From Notospermus geniculatus (Eukaryota; Nemertea; Pilidiophora; Heteronemertea; Lineidae): a stretch of DNA of 64,000 nucleotides. Shown here one piece after another: positions 37,901-49,900 of the stretch (the stretch's first letter is position 1; each line of letters begins with the position of its first letter). The stretch spans positions 453,919-517,918 of the forward strand of contig NMRB01000160.1 of NCBI GenBank assembly GCA_002633025.1. The letters run 5' to 3'. The translations under genes were made by a program, and so were the position numbers. The notes beneath the pieces were generated by a model. That model saw nothing but the letters and a program-made list of their open reading frames with translations. It had not been told where the DNA came from and searched no databases.

Positions 37901-40900
37901 TCATAATTCATTTGATTTCATTGAATTTTTTTATCACTCTTCTCTAAACACGTACAGCAACAAGCCCCTGTAATAGCTACCACCCCGTACCCACAAGCAG
38001 CACGGCCGAGTATCAGTCGGGTGGGAAAGGAGGACGAAATAGCAGCAAGTCCAGAAAGAGTAGCAGAGGCAAGTCACGCGCTTCTAAATACAGAAGGGCA
38101 TCATCATCGTCATCGTCTTCGTCATCTGATAGCAATGATGAGGAGGACGGGGTGAGAGTATTCGGAAACTTTCAAGGTGGTGTCAAAGATGGTTCGGATC
38201 AGAGGCGAAGTTCGAGTACTTTGAGACGGGAAAGACGCCGACGGAGTAATTGTAGCGATGGGACGTGCTCCCTGGGTGGAAAAAGAGGGAACACTTCCCG
38301 CGAGGATTCCGTGAACTGCAGAGATCACAAAAATGATAGCGCCTGTCAGTCTGACACTGAATCAATGCTCAATAAGAAGTATGTCTCCAATATTACCTAT
38401 GGTGACAATGGAACACTGAATAGATCTGGGGTGTCCCTTTCCGATGTCGCGAATCCGGATGTTGCTGGAGAGAGAATTTCTACGAATGCAAACAATGCTA
38501 GTCCTCAAAAAGATTTGCAAGATGAGATAATTACCACTAGCAGGAGCTTCGCTCCATCTCCAGCTGGCAAAGGAAATGAACGCGAGATCAGGTCTGCGGG
38601 TTTTCGGAGTGGTGAGGCCACACAAATCGATGCAAGTCAGATTGTTGGAGGGGACACCAGTGCGGATATCAATGTTGGCATTATTAGCAAGCCTTCTGTC
38701 ATTGACCAGGTTGCTGAAGGGAGACACAGCTCTGAAGAACCTCAACTGAGTCGTGCAGGAAGCCGACATTCTGTGGATGAGAATACTGGTTGCATCGACC
38801 TCCTGGGAGTGGAAGTAGGCCTACGTGCAGGGTCAAGCAACAGCCTTGAGAGAGACGACCGCGACCTGTGCAAGGATGATACACATAGCGAGACTGAATC
38901 CTGTCTCAATCTTGACTGTGAACTTTGCAAACCAAGTCTTGGGCCAGGCGATGTGAGGATTGAAGATCACCGTGATCTCACTGCATTGAAAGAAGACGAA
39001 GAAAGGTACGTTCGGAGTGGTACACCCGGAAATGTCGCCCCAGACCGAGGCCGGCCTTCCTCAGCCTCAAGCAGAAGGAGCAGAATTTCTGGAAGTCGAA
39101 CCAGTATCAAGGAACCGGACAGAAAAAGTAGTCTTGGGACAGAATGTGATCAGCTAACGAATGCTGACGAGGTTGGAACTGGTTCTTGCCTTACCCTGAA
39201 CTGTGAGCTGTGTAACCCAAGCAATGAAGCATGTCCTCCTGCTCCAGAGCCTGATTACTGCGAGCCGGTGGCGATTACTGCCCCTGATGTGGCTGGGAAT
39301 GGATCTTCCCTTACCCTAAACTGTGAGCTTTGCAATCCAGTCAATAGCCCCCGTTCCTCAGCAGCAGCAGTTGGAGAATCTGGATGTGGCAATATGGGTC
39401 ACCCCCTCCCAATAGGCACGGGAGTCCAGAATATGCCTGATGAAGAAAGGAGGCATGCCTTGAACATTCAGTCACCGGTTCCTTCTGGTAGTCCGCGGAT
39501 CAGTCTTCACAATGTCGCCGAAGCAGTTCATGTGGCCCCCGTGACGGCTTTCCCAGATCTGACATCATGTGAGACTCAGTCGAGGTCGGGAAGCCCTGGA
39601 GTGCCGAGTCCAAATGATGTTGCTAAGGAAGAAGGCAACCATGATGTCCATGAGGCTAAAATGGCTAGCTTGGTAGAAACAGCGCAACTTGTTGCTAAAT
39701 CTGCTGAGAACATGCATGGTGTTAGCCCTGCTAGAAACGACAGGAGTCCTTTTGTAAATGCTGAAGCAACACAAAACCCCCAGTTGGTGCAGGTCGTGGA
39801 AACAGCGACACTGGTAGACGACGCAACTCAAAAGCTGCGAGGCAGCCGGGCAAGTCTCCGAAGTAAGAGAGGGAGCGGGAGTGAAGCTTCCTCAAGACGT
39901 AGCACTCCTTGTGGAACGCCTGAACCAACAGCGAACAAAGGCCGGGTGTCTCACATGGGCGATGTTGCAGGGACTGTGAATACCGTGGTCAAAGTTGGTC
40001 ACAAAATGCGTGGAAGCTCGAGTAGTTACGAGTCTTACACAGAATCAGATTACGATGAGAAAACCGAGAAAATGGTACGCAGGCAGCTCAGACGAAAAAA
40101 AGCCAGGGATAACCTACAGCCATCCATTGACGGCAAAACGTTGAAAGACTATCAAGAGAGTTACAACAACGGTCTGGATATGAATACACCCCTCTTCCCC
40201 AGGCGGGCAGAACCCGAAGGTGATGTGTCGTTTATACTTAATGCGTGTACTTCTGCCACAACCACTCAGTTCCACCACTCGATGTACTGTCCAGTCACTC
40301 AATGCCTGCCGTGTTCATCACTTGCCTAGCCTACTGCATGGAGTGAGGTTTACTCTTTCTGGGGAGAAGGAGCTCACCGGTTTCCCGTTTCACCAAGCAT
40401 GGCGTGACAACCTTCACGACAGAGATTGCATTCACCGAGAGTTGATCGTCAGTGAGCATGGTTTGCAACACCTCACCAGGGAAGGAGGGATTGACAGTCA
40501 CGCCATCTGTTACCGGAGCTGCGGTTGAAAGAACTGAAGAGGTGATATCGACATTCCAATAAATACTGCGACAAACAAGGAAAGCAGACAAATGTAGATG
40601 TAGTTCCTCAGTTTCATCATCCATGTTTTATTATTGCTTTTTTTCTATTGTTTCTTCAGTTTGTCTCGTTGTTTTACTTCCTTCTGAATGAGGTGTCCAT
40701 GTTAAATTATAATTCGATCTTGTGGAGAATGAATGCTGTGGATTTCGTTCATTTGTCAGGCTATAAACTCAACGTTTCGCAGAGTCCGACAGTATTTAGG
40801 CCTGTACATTGTATACCTACAAATGTATGCTGTAGAAATGCATTGGAGGTCTGTGTACAAAACTGATGTAAAAGCATTCACACTATTCATACCACCATCC

Positions 40901-43900
40901 ATGGACAGACACATTTGATACATACACACATACACACCTACTCAGTCAAGAACGTTTCTCCCATTAGAGTTTGGCCCTTCTCATTCCGCATTACAACTCC
41001 ACAACCAGGCACATTAAATCAGTACACATTCACATGCTTGCTTCAACATGTTCAACGGCTTCATCGGCTTTTTCAGTCCTTCAGTGACTCTCCACCGCGA
41101 CTATGGTCGTCTTGTTGATCACGCCGGTGACGGCCCTTCAACAGACTCGCCGGATCCTTTGCGGCAAGTTAAATTCAGGGTCGACAGGTACTACAAGGTA
41201 CTGTACTACCCGCCCCCCCCCAATACAAAAGATTCGAGTGAGTCTATAAGGCCCGTAGCGGTTTAACCAATCGGACGACTGATCAAAGTGCTTTCGCTGT
41301 AGCTTTTCTAACGCTTTTCCTAGTGAGCAACATCACCCTATTGGCATACCGTATGATACTCCGTAATAACTATTGTTGCTGCCTCTTAAACACTTTCTTG
41401 GAGCATCGCTTCCTGTATCGAGTGGTAGAAACGTTTGCTGATTTCACCGACTCCGCATCGTTGGTTTCTTGCGCATAGAAGATTTTGGTATTACCAACAT
41501 CTTCTATGCATTTTCCAATGTGTTTATAATTTGCACTAGCGCCTAGTGCGCAGTTTCTCATGATAAAACAAAAGATGCCATCAGCATCGTGTGCTGGTTT
41601 TCGGCGTCCTTGATTCAGGCTTGATAAACTGAACGTTCTTGATATACGAGTACGACGGGATATCAGTAACATTTCCACTGATTTCGATCTGTCTCCTAAT
41701 CATCGTCATAAAAGATCATTTTTATTCAAAGACATTGCTGGTCATCACTGGCTACTGCATGAACCCATGCTCAGACGTACTCGAACTCAAGGACGGCATC
41801 GTCATTCAAATCAACCGCATTCAGTTGCCTTGCTTCATGTCAAAGCTTTGTGCTCGCGCTGTGTTTAGAATTTGGTTGCACTCGGCCTAAAATGGGTATA
41901 CATGTAACCGTGTTCCTCTTGATTCCTGCATGCTAACCTGTAACCCTCGGTACTGCTTTTTCCTTAGGAAAACCTTTGTGGAATGGCTCTAAATTGACTA
42001 ACTTGAATACTGGATCAGGATGGACTGACACGCTCCTCCATCTTTTTATGCTTTCGTCGTTTGTATGTAAAATGCAGTGGACTAGTTCCACACTGACCGC
42101 GGCTATCCACCAAATGTTGTGGTCGTTTTGTGACGTATATGAATGTTCTACTCCTTCCGAAAAACAATAAAGAAATCACTGCACTGGACAAAAAGCATGC
42201 GTTCCATTGGTGGCAGGTTTGTTGCACTGAGAGGAACACGTCACTCACTGAACAGATTAGCATGTCACTAACCACGACACTGCATTTTTCCAAAAGGTGT
42301 CCACGAACAACAACACGACAGTCAGGAATCACAAAATGTTGAAGGGTCACAAAACGTAGAAGAGTCACACACAATAACAGAAACAGAAACAAATGACACA
42401 CAAGAAAACACACAAGAGAATACAACAGAGACACCTGGTGAACAAAATGAGAACCAGGAAGCGGAAGTGACGCAAGAGACAGGTGAGAGTGAGGCACAGG
42501 AGGAGCATGCGCAGACGACAGAGACTGAGACCCATGTTGTGGATGAATATTTAGAATATTTAGAAAATATTGAAACTAAACCAGTAGCACCTACCCCTGT
42601 GGAAACTGAAAAAGAACCTGCAGTTGAAGATAATGCAGAACAAACTGCAGAGATTTCGGAAAAAGAAACAGTTGCTGAAAGTGAAACAGCTGAAAAATCG
42701 GAAGATTTATCTGGTAGGCAAATCAGTGCGACCAATCACATCACAGACACGTTTTGGTTTGCCTACCAGATACGTGGCACGTACACTGCGTGTATCTGGT
42801 AGGCAAACCAAAACGTGCGCGCGTAGAAAATCTCACCAGAAATCCAAAATGGCGGGCGGCTGTCGAAAGGACGAACAGTGTCATCTGATATAACATCAGT
42901 CACCTCGAATTCTGTCTCGTTTTCTACTCCACAATTAACGATGGGTTTCGCGGATCTCGTCTCTGTCCAGGACGCAGCGATAATTCGTTTCCGTGCCGTT
43001 TTGGGTGAATTGCGTTCAAATATACTTTGTTGAAACAGTTGAACAGCTGTCCATTTTGCTTTCTTGAAGCATTCTCTATTCATTCGTTTTTCTCGTTTCT
43101 GGTAGTTTTTTTATTGATCAAAACTACTCTAGGAAGATTCAGTTGTTACGTGATAGGTTTAAAAGTTAGTTTTCCACAGTCATCTCATTAACCAATGAAA
43201 AAGCAGCCAAGCAGAAGATGTCTGGGAAAGATGTTTCGGTCTCATAATAAACATGGTGCCAAAATCAATCAAGGAGTTCTTGCCCAGTTATCGCTGTCCA
43301 TTCAGACTTTTGCAATCTTATCCAGTCGTTTATTAAACTTTAACAAATACACACACTATAGGCCCCCAAATCTTTACCTCTACAGCTTAATTTTCACTAA
43401 GCCCGTCCCTACCGCTCCAAAATCTATCATATCATAGCAATAATCTTCATGTAGTTTATTATAGATTCTGTTATGATTTTGTTCAGTTCTAAGTGCATCT
43501 TCTCAGCTTCCCGGATATACCATTAGCTTTTCAAGACAGGCCGCTGTGCGCACATGCACGATAGAGGTCACGTGAGTTCTGTGTTGCTTCCCATTGGCGG
43601 ACGAGAAGATCCTATCGCCAGAAGAGTCTATCGTGGTAGGCCTTCGGTCAAAAAGAGTACTAATATATTGAAACCACAACAGGGTACACCTCTCATTTAC
43701 GAGTCTAAACTAGACTACATGTACAAAATTGCTGACGTTACTTGAAGTAACAAAGTCAAATGCGACAATTTACAACANGTGTCGTCTGTGCAGTGGTCCA
43801 TAGTCCCACCGTGAACTTACTGTGTGGACACCCATGGAACTATGGCCTGGACAGGTGTACGTACATTTTCAAGTAACATACATGTACATGTATTCACCCA

Positions 43901-46900
43901 CCTAAAGCTGACACCACACATTCGTGTCCGCAGATTGGAAATCGCAGAGTTGAGGTAGCACACATTGGTTTTATCTCAGAAACATGTCTCGGAGAGATTA
44001 TCTCACGCCGAGATTGCCGTATTAGTGTGCTGTCAACTTAAGAAGTGTGTTCAAAACCTGTGTGCTGTTTTGTTAACCAGATTGCACCAGGTTGTGATTT
44101 CCAAAATACATGTACATCTATACTAGATTCTCTTGTCGGTATAAGGAACACAGCCTCGGAGGCAAGTAGACCTTCACAGGTTGTCGATTAAGCAAGCCGA
44201 TACCGCATGGCTGTCTATCGGCCAATCTACGGTCGAGTAAATTCGCCTGTCGCTGTGAGTTAATCATCGAATTTAAAAACTTCGAAAAACTGAACAGCAT
44301 TTTTGTTACTTCTTAGATCAGACAGAGGTAGACTTTTTTCACTGTAAGTAGCCTACAGTACACGCGTTTTTGACAACAGGGAGTTTTCGCAAAGCCCCCG
44401 AAACGCAAACGCCAACGCTAAACCCATTGTTCGATGCCACGAAGAGAGTACCGAACAAAAGGATAGACGTTCGCGTCGGCGTTTCGGGGGCTTTGCGAGA
44501 ACTATGTAATAACGCAATCTTACAAAACGTGACATCTTCCTTTTTAACGAAAAGAGGGCGCATTCCTAATCAATGGTATAACCGAACCTCTCCTAGTCCT
44601 ATGTTCACTTTGTGTTTTTGTCACCTGCATGAACACCTTTCTCCTCGTACACTACTAGTATTTAACGCAACTTGTCATTTATTTGAGTTACTTTTAGTTC
44701 AAAGGAAACAATGAAACATGTCCCTTACCGGGCACGGTACAAATGCTACATTTGAGCATACCATACAAGAACATTGATTACTACACGCGACACATTAAAT
44801 ACATGTACTTCAAGAATTGACGTCGTTGCAATAACGTTCCACGTATTTCTTTAGCTTTCACCTCAGTTTATGTTGAACTATTCTTGTGCAATACCTTATA
44901 TTTTTTATGATACATGGAATTCAAGTCTTTATTCAAGCTTGCCACGAAAGTCTTTGCTTCCTTTGGTTCAGCAGACCTGACAGCCTCCGACAAAGAGTTG
45001 CATTTATCCAATTTTTCAACACGAATGCTAATTTTTACCCAATTCTATTTCAGGAGGAGCGAGTGAAGAACCTGCCGCAGGTATGCCCCCTAACGATGTT
45101 TTTGCATGACCTTGACATGACCTAGACCTTTGAGCATATCGATGAGGCATATCCTCGATATGCTCCTGAAATTCCAGGAATTGTCACCGTTGAAATATGT
45201 TGTTGTTATTGTGGTATTTGCATTGCATGATTCAACGGTAAGGTAGCTGGTCGCTGGCATTTCACCTCTAACCCGCATGTTGCATTCGCCATGAATGGAC
45301 GGTGTACAACAACACGACAGCACGATTCTCGATGACGTCATCGCATTCAGTGATGACGTCATCAGAGACAGAACCTCACCCTATTCACACATATCTCTGA
45401 TGTAACTCTCTATGTAGTGTTCTTACTGAATAACCCACGTATTTTTGTTGTTGTGTTCACGTGTATGTAACACATGCAGATACCTTTCAGGGGCCTGTTT
45501 CATAACATAAAGTGACTTCAAGACAATGGTACCATTAACTTCAATGCATTTTCCGTTTGGTTAAAGGTAGCGTAAAGTCACTTTATGAAACAGGCCCTGG
45601 TCTTAACCCTCCCTCTGCTGTCGACTGAATGGGGTGAAGCCGAATAGGTAAACCCTAGAGCAGTTCGGTGATCCAGCATCCATTAAAGCCGCACAGTAGG
45701 CCTATGCACAGCTAATCACTTCCAGTTCGGCCGAATTTTAGTGCAACCTCGTTTACAGGCGTGCGTAATGTATAGAACCACTAGAACCACACATTATCAG
45801 TATAGCATTATCCTGTATCGAGGTTCGGGGAATCCCCAATGCTGCGTGTAGTCTTGCGCAGCCAGCCGTTTCGTTCCACAGTACTTGCAATACGGATTTT
45901 CCCAGATTCGAAACAGTGGCTGGGTGACCGAGACTATGCTCGCCGATTATAACCCATCTGTCTATACTGTGCGGCTTTAAGCGAGACTGCGATCACCACA
46001 TTGCGAACTGCTGCTGAACAAGGCTACCACAACACAATTCTCCCTTGTGGCCCGTCATTACATCGACTGCCAATGAACCAAACTGCAAACTGGCTTTCTC
46101 TTCTCGATATAATATAAGGACGGTGCCTTACAAGGACAAGTGTAGAATTCGTGTTGAGCTGCTATTTCACCAAGTAGTTTAGAGTAGGCAATTCACGCTG
46201 TCACACCGTTGCCTTGCTTACAGTAGAATCTAAGGATGTAGATGCTAAAGACGAAACAACAGTAGAAGAGCAAAATCCTGTTGAAGAGTTTAACCAAGAA
46301 CTAACTACGGTAGAGGTGTCTAACCAAGAACAAACTATGGTAGAGGTGTCTGAACAAGAACAGACTACGGTAGAAGAAACACCCGAGGAAAAAACGGAAG
46401 AAAATACTGAAGGAAATACTGCAGACGTTTCCGAATCACAACAAGGTAGAAAGAAAATTAAATGGACAAAAAATCCAAGAATTGGTTAAGATCACTGAAG
46501 AATGAGAATCAATTGACCAAAATTAACATCCAGGGGCCATATCATAAAACTTTGCTAGGCCTAGTTATCAGCTGAAGTGGCCGGTTTGTAGAGCCCAATA
46601 ACTAACAACCAACTAAGCTGGCAAGTTTTTATTAATATGGCCGCTGGTACAGTTGCAGTTCCTAAACGTGAGCTTGACGGCCAGGACACCGAGTCAACTC
46701 AAAGCAGAGAGTTCTACTACACTGGTGCTAGTAATAACTATAATCCAGATTGATGGGACAGGAGGTGGTGGATTGGTGTTGGTTTGGGGGATCATGTTGG
46801 AAGTGGCCATTTCGGACCTCTCCTCACACACCCGACAGTTTACTATAGCTGTCGAGTGTGAGGAGAGGTGTACGTCTTTAGCCATATACAAGCTTGTTGG

Positions 46901-49900
46901 CGACAGGGTTCACGAAGTGATGTTTTGTGGTGTCAGATCATGCAGTGAGAATGGAGTTGCTGCAGCGTGTAGTACATGTAGTTCTGGGCAGGGGAAAGGA
47001 AAATAATATGGAGGTTTAGAAATCAAACGACAAACGGACACGTTAACGACAACGTTATTTCTGTACTGAAAATGCAGTACAAAATCTGGTGAATTTGTAG
47101 TATGAAAAATAACGTTGTCGTAAACTTTACGTTTATCATTTGATTTCGAAACCTCCCTAATAGCGGGACGCGGGGAAAACATCCGTTTGACTCCCAGGTT
47201 TTTGTTCAGTACGACTGGGCCTTCTTGATCCTGCTGTTCTGCAACACCTGTATGTAGTAGCGATAGTTGTAGAAATGACATTTTCCCATCCACTCAAACG
47301 CCTTAAATCGATTTTGTGGTCAAAAGGAATCTGTGTCAGGGAGTCTTGGTTGGAGTATCTACAGTACACTAACTGTGGTTTATGCATTATATCAGTGGCT
47401 TTTTACATTCTGTGAATCTAAAATTTAAAAGTTCTGTCAATTTGGGCCACAGGCAGTGTACCGGTGAGGTTAAGGCTAATACTCCGGTTACGCATGCTGC
47501 CCCAATATTGGCCAACCCAATGGAGAAATTGTCTTTTACCACTGGTCAGGAATACGTGTACTCCACCGGCAGCCTGTGAACTGGTCAAACAGTGAGTTCA
47601 CATGACGTGAACTCACACCGAGGCACGGATGGACAGATTTTGAGTGGATGGGGTAATCCTGTGTAGTTGTATGTGTTGTCCACCTCTTACTTGTCCGCCT
47701 ATTTAGTATCTTTCTCACGTGTGTTGTGTGTGCACTTGTTTGCAGAAGAATCACCTCAGACAAGACCGAATCACTCATTCTGAAACAGAAATTCTTCGAG
47801 GGAACTATATACACGTATATTGGTGTTGATCCACTTGTCATTTATTTGAATTACTTTTAGTTCAAAGGAAACAATGAAACATGTCCCTTACCGGGCACGG
47901 TACAAATGCTACATTTGAGCATACCATACAAGAACATTGATTACTACAGTACCTTGCACAAAATTGACCCCCCTTCCGCGCCGCGCACCATCCGCGTACT
48001 ACATGCAGCGTCATGCACGTACCATCCTCGTATCTTCCGAGGACGTGGCGCAGCGTCATGGAAGGCATGCAGTGAAGACGTAACGCCATTCACTCGACGT
48101 CACGCAACAGAGACGCGTGACGTACCCGTACCATACGGGATGAACTGAAGCCTACCTTCCTCGTCACGTACGGGGAAGGTACGCGGATTTAGGGAGGTCA
48201 ATTGTGCCACGTACTGTACACGCGACACATTAAATACATGTACTTCAAGAATTGACGTCGTTGCAATAATGTTCCACGTATTTCTTTAGCTTTCACCTCA
48301 GTTTATGTTGAACTATTCTTGCTTCCTTTGGCTCAGCAGACCTGACAGCCTCCGACAAAAAGTTGCATTTATCCAATTTTTCTACAAGAATGCTAATTTT
48401 TACCCAATTCTATTTCAGGAGGAGCGAGTGAAGAACCTGCCGCAGGTATGCCCCCTAACGATGTTTTTGCATGACCTTGACATGACCTAGACCTTTGAGC
48501 ATATCGATGAGGCATATCCTCGATATGCTCCTGAAATTCCAGGAATTGTCACCATTGAAATATGTTGTTGTTATTGTGGTATTTGCATTGCATGATTCAA
48601 CGGTAAGGTAGCTGGTCGCGGGCATGTTCACCTCTAACCCGCATGTTGCATTCGCCATGAATGGACGGTGTACAACAACACGACAGCACGATTCTCGATG
48701 ACGTCATCACATTCAGTGATGACGTCATCAGAGTCAGAACCTCACCCTATTCACACATATCTCTGATGTAACTCTCTATGTAGTGTTCTTACTGAATAAC
48801 CCACGTATTTTTGTTGTTGTGTTCACGTGTATGTAACACATGCAGATACCTTTCAGGGGCCTGTTTCATAACATAAAGTGACTTCAAGACAATGGTACCA
48901 TTAACTTCAATGCATTTTCCGTTTGGTTAAAGGTAGCGTAAAGTCACTTTATGAAACAGGCCCTGGTCTTAACCCTCCCTCTGCTGTCGACTGAATGGGG
49001 TGAAGCCGAATAGGTAAACCCTAGAGCAGTTCGGTGATCCAGCATCCATTAAAGCCGCACAGTATGCACAGCTAATCACTTCCAGTTCGGCCGAATTTTA
49101 GTGCAACCTCGTTTACAGGCGTGCGTAATGTATAGAACCACTAGAACCACACATTATCAGTATAGAATTATCCTGTATCGAGGTTCGGGGAATTCCCAAT
49201 GCTGCGTGTAGTCTTGCGCAGCCAGCCGTTTCGTTCCACAGTACTTGCAATACGGATTTTCCCAGATTCGAAACAGTGGCTGGGTGACCGATCTAACCCA
49301 TCTGTCTATACTGTGCGGCTTTAAGCGAGACTGCGATCACCACATTGCGAACTGCTGCTGAACAAGGCTACCACAACACAATTCTCCCTTGTGGCCCGTC
49401 ATTACATCGACTGCCAATGAACCAAACTGCAAACTGGCTTTCTCTTCTCGATATAATAATATAAGGACGGTGCCTTACAAGGACAAGTGTAGAATTCGTG
49501 TTGAACTGCTATTTCACCAAGTAGTTTAGAGTAGGCAATTCACGCTGTCACACCGTTGCCTTGCTTACAGTAGAATCTAAGGATGTAGATGCTAAAGACG
49601 AAACAACAGTAGAAGAGCAAAATCCTGTTGAAGAGTCTAACCAAGAACTAACTACGGTAGAGGTGTCTAACCAAGAACAAACTACGGTAGAGGTGTCTGA
49701 ACAAGAACAGACTACGGTAGAGGAAACACCCGAGGAAAAAACGGAAGAAAATACTGAAGGAAATACTGCAGACGTTTCCGAATCACAACAAGGTAGAAAG
49801 GAAATTAAATGGACAAAAAATCCAAAAATTGGTTAAAGGAGCTGGACGTCCAAGTTGTAAACACTCACTCACTGGTTCTCTATCCACGCGACGCCTGCGG

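Larger units (their letters stand above)
44668..47759. repeat. Duplicated exon block B, copy 1
   Basis: Contains the 27-nt and 222-nt exons, the twin CREs, two foldback elements of the GGGCC class and one GGGAGG element. It lacks the two transposons found in copy 2 and gives clean empty sites for both. Confidence 0.85.

Noticed and set aside
40220-40329. Continuation of the giant open frame to its own stop
   Set aside because: A good phase-1 donor at 40219 fits the symmetry of every other exon, and composition changes after it; retained-intron use remains possible.
42015-42735. Long minus-strand open frames over the 417-nt exon
   Set aside because: Low-complexity Ser/Val-rich translation of the antisense of a Glu/Thr-rich exon; no splice or start context.
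46910-47293. 127-aa minus-strand open frame, partly repeated at 50.7 kb
   Set aside because: Crosses a MITE and exists in the second copy only because the block is duplicated.
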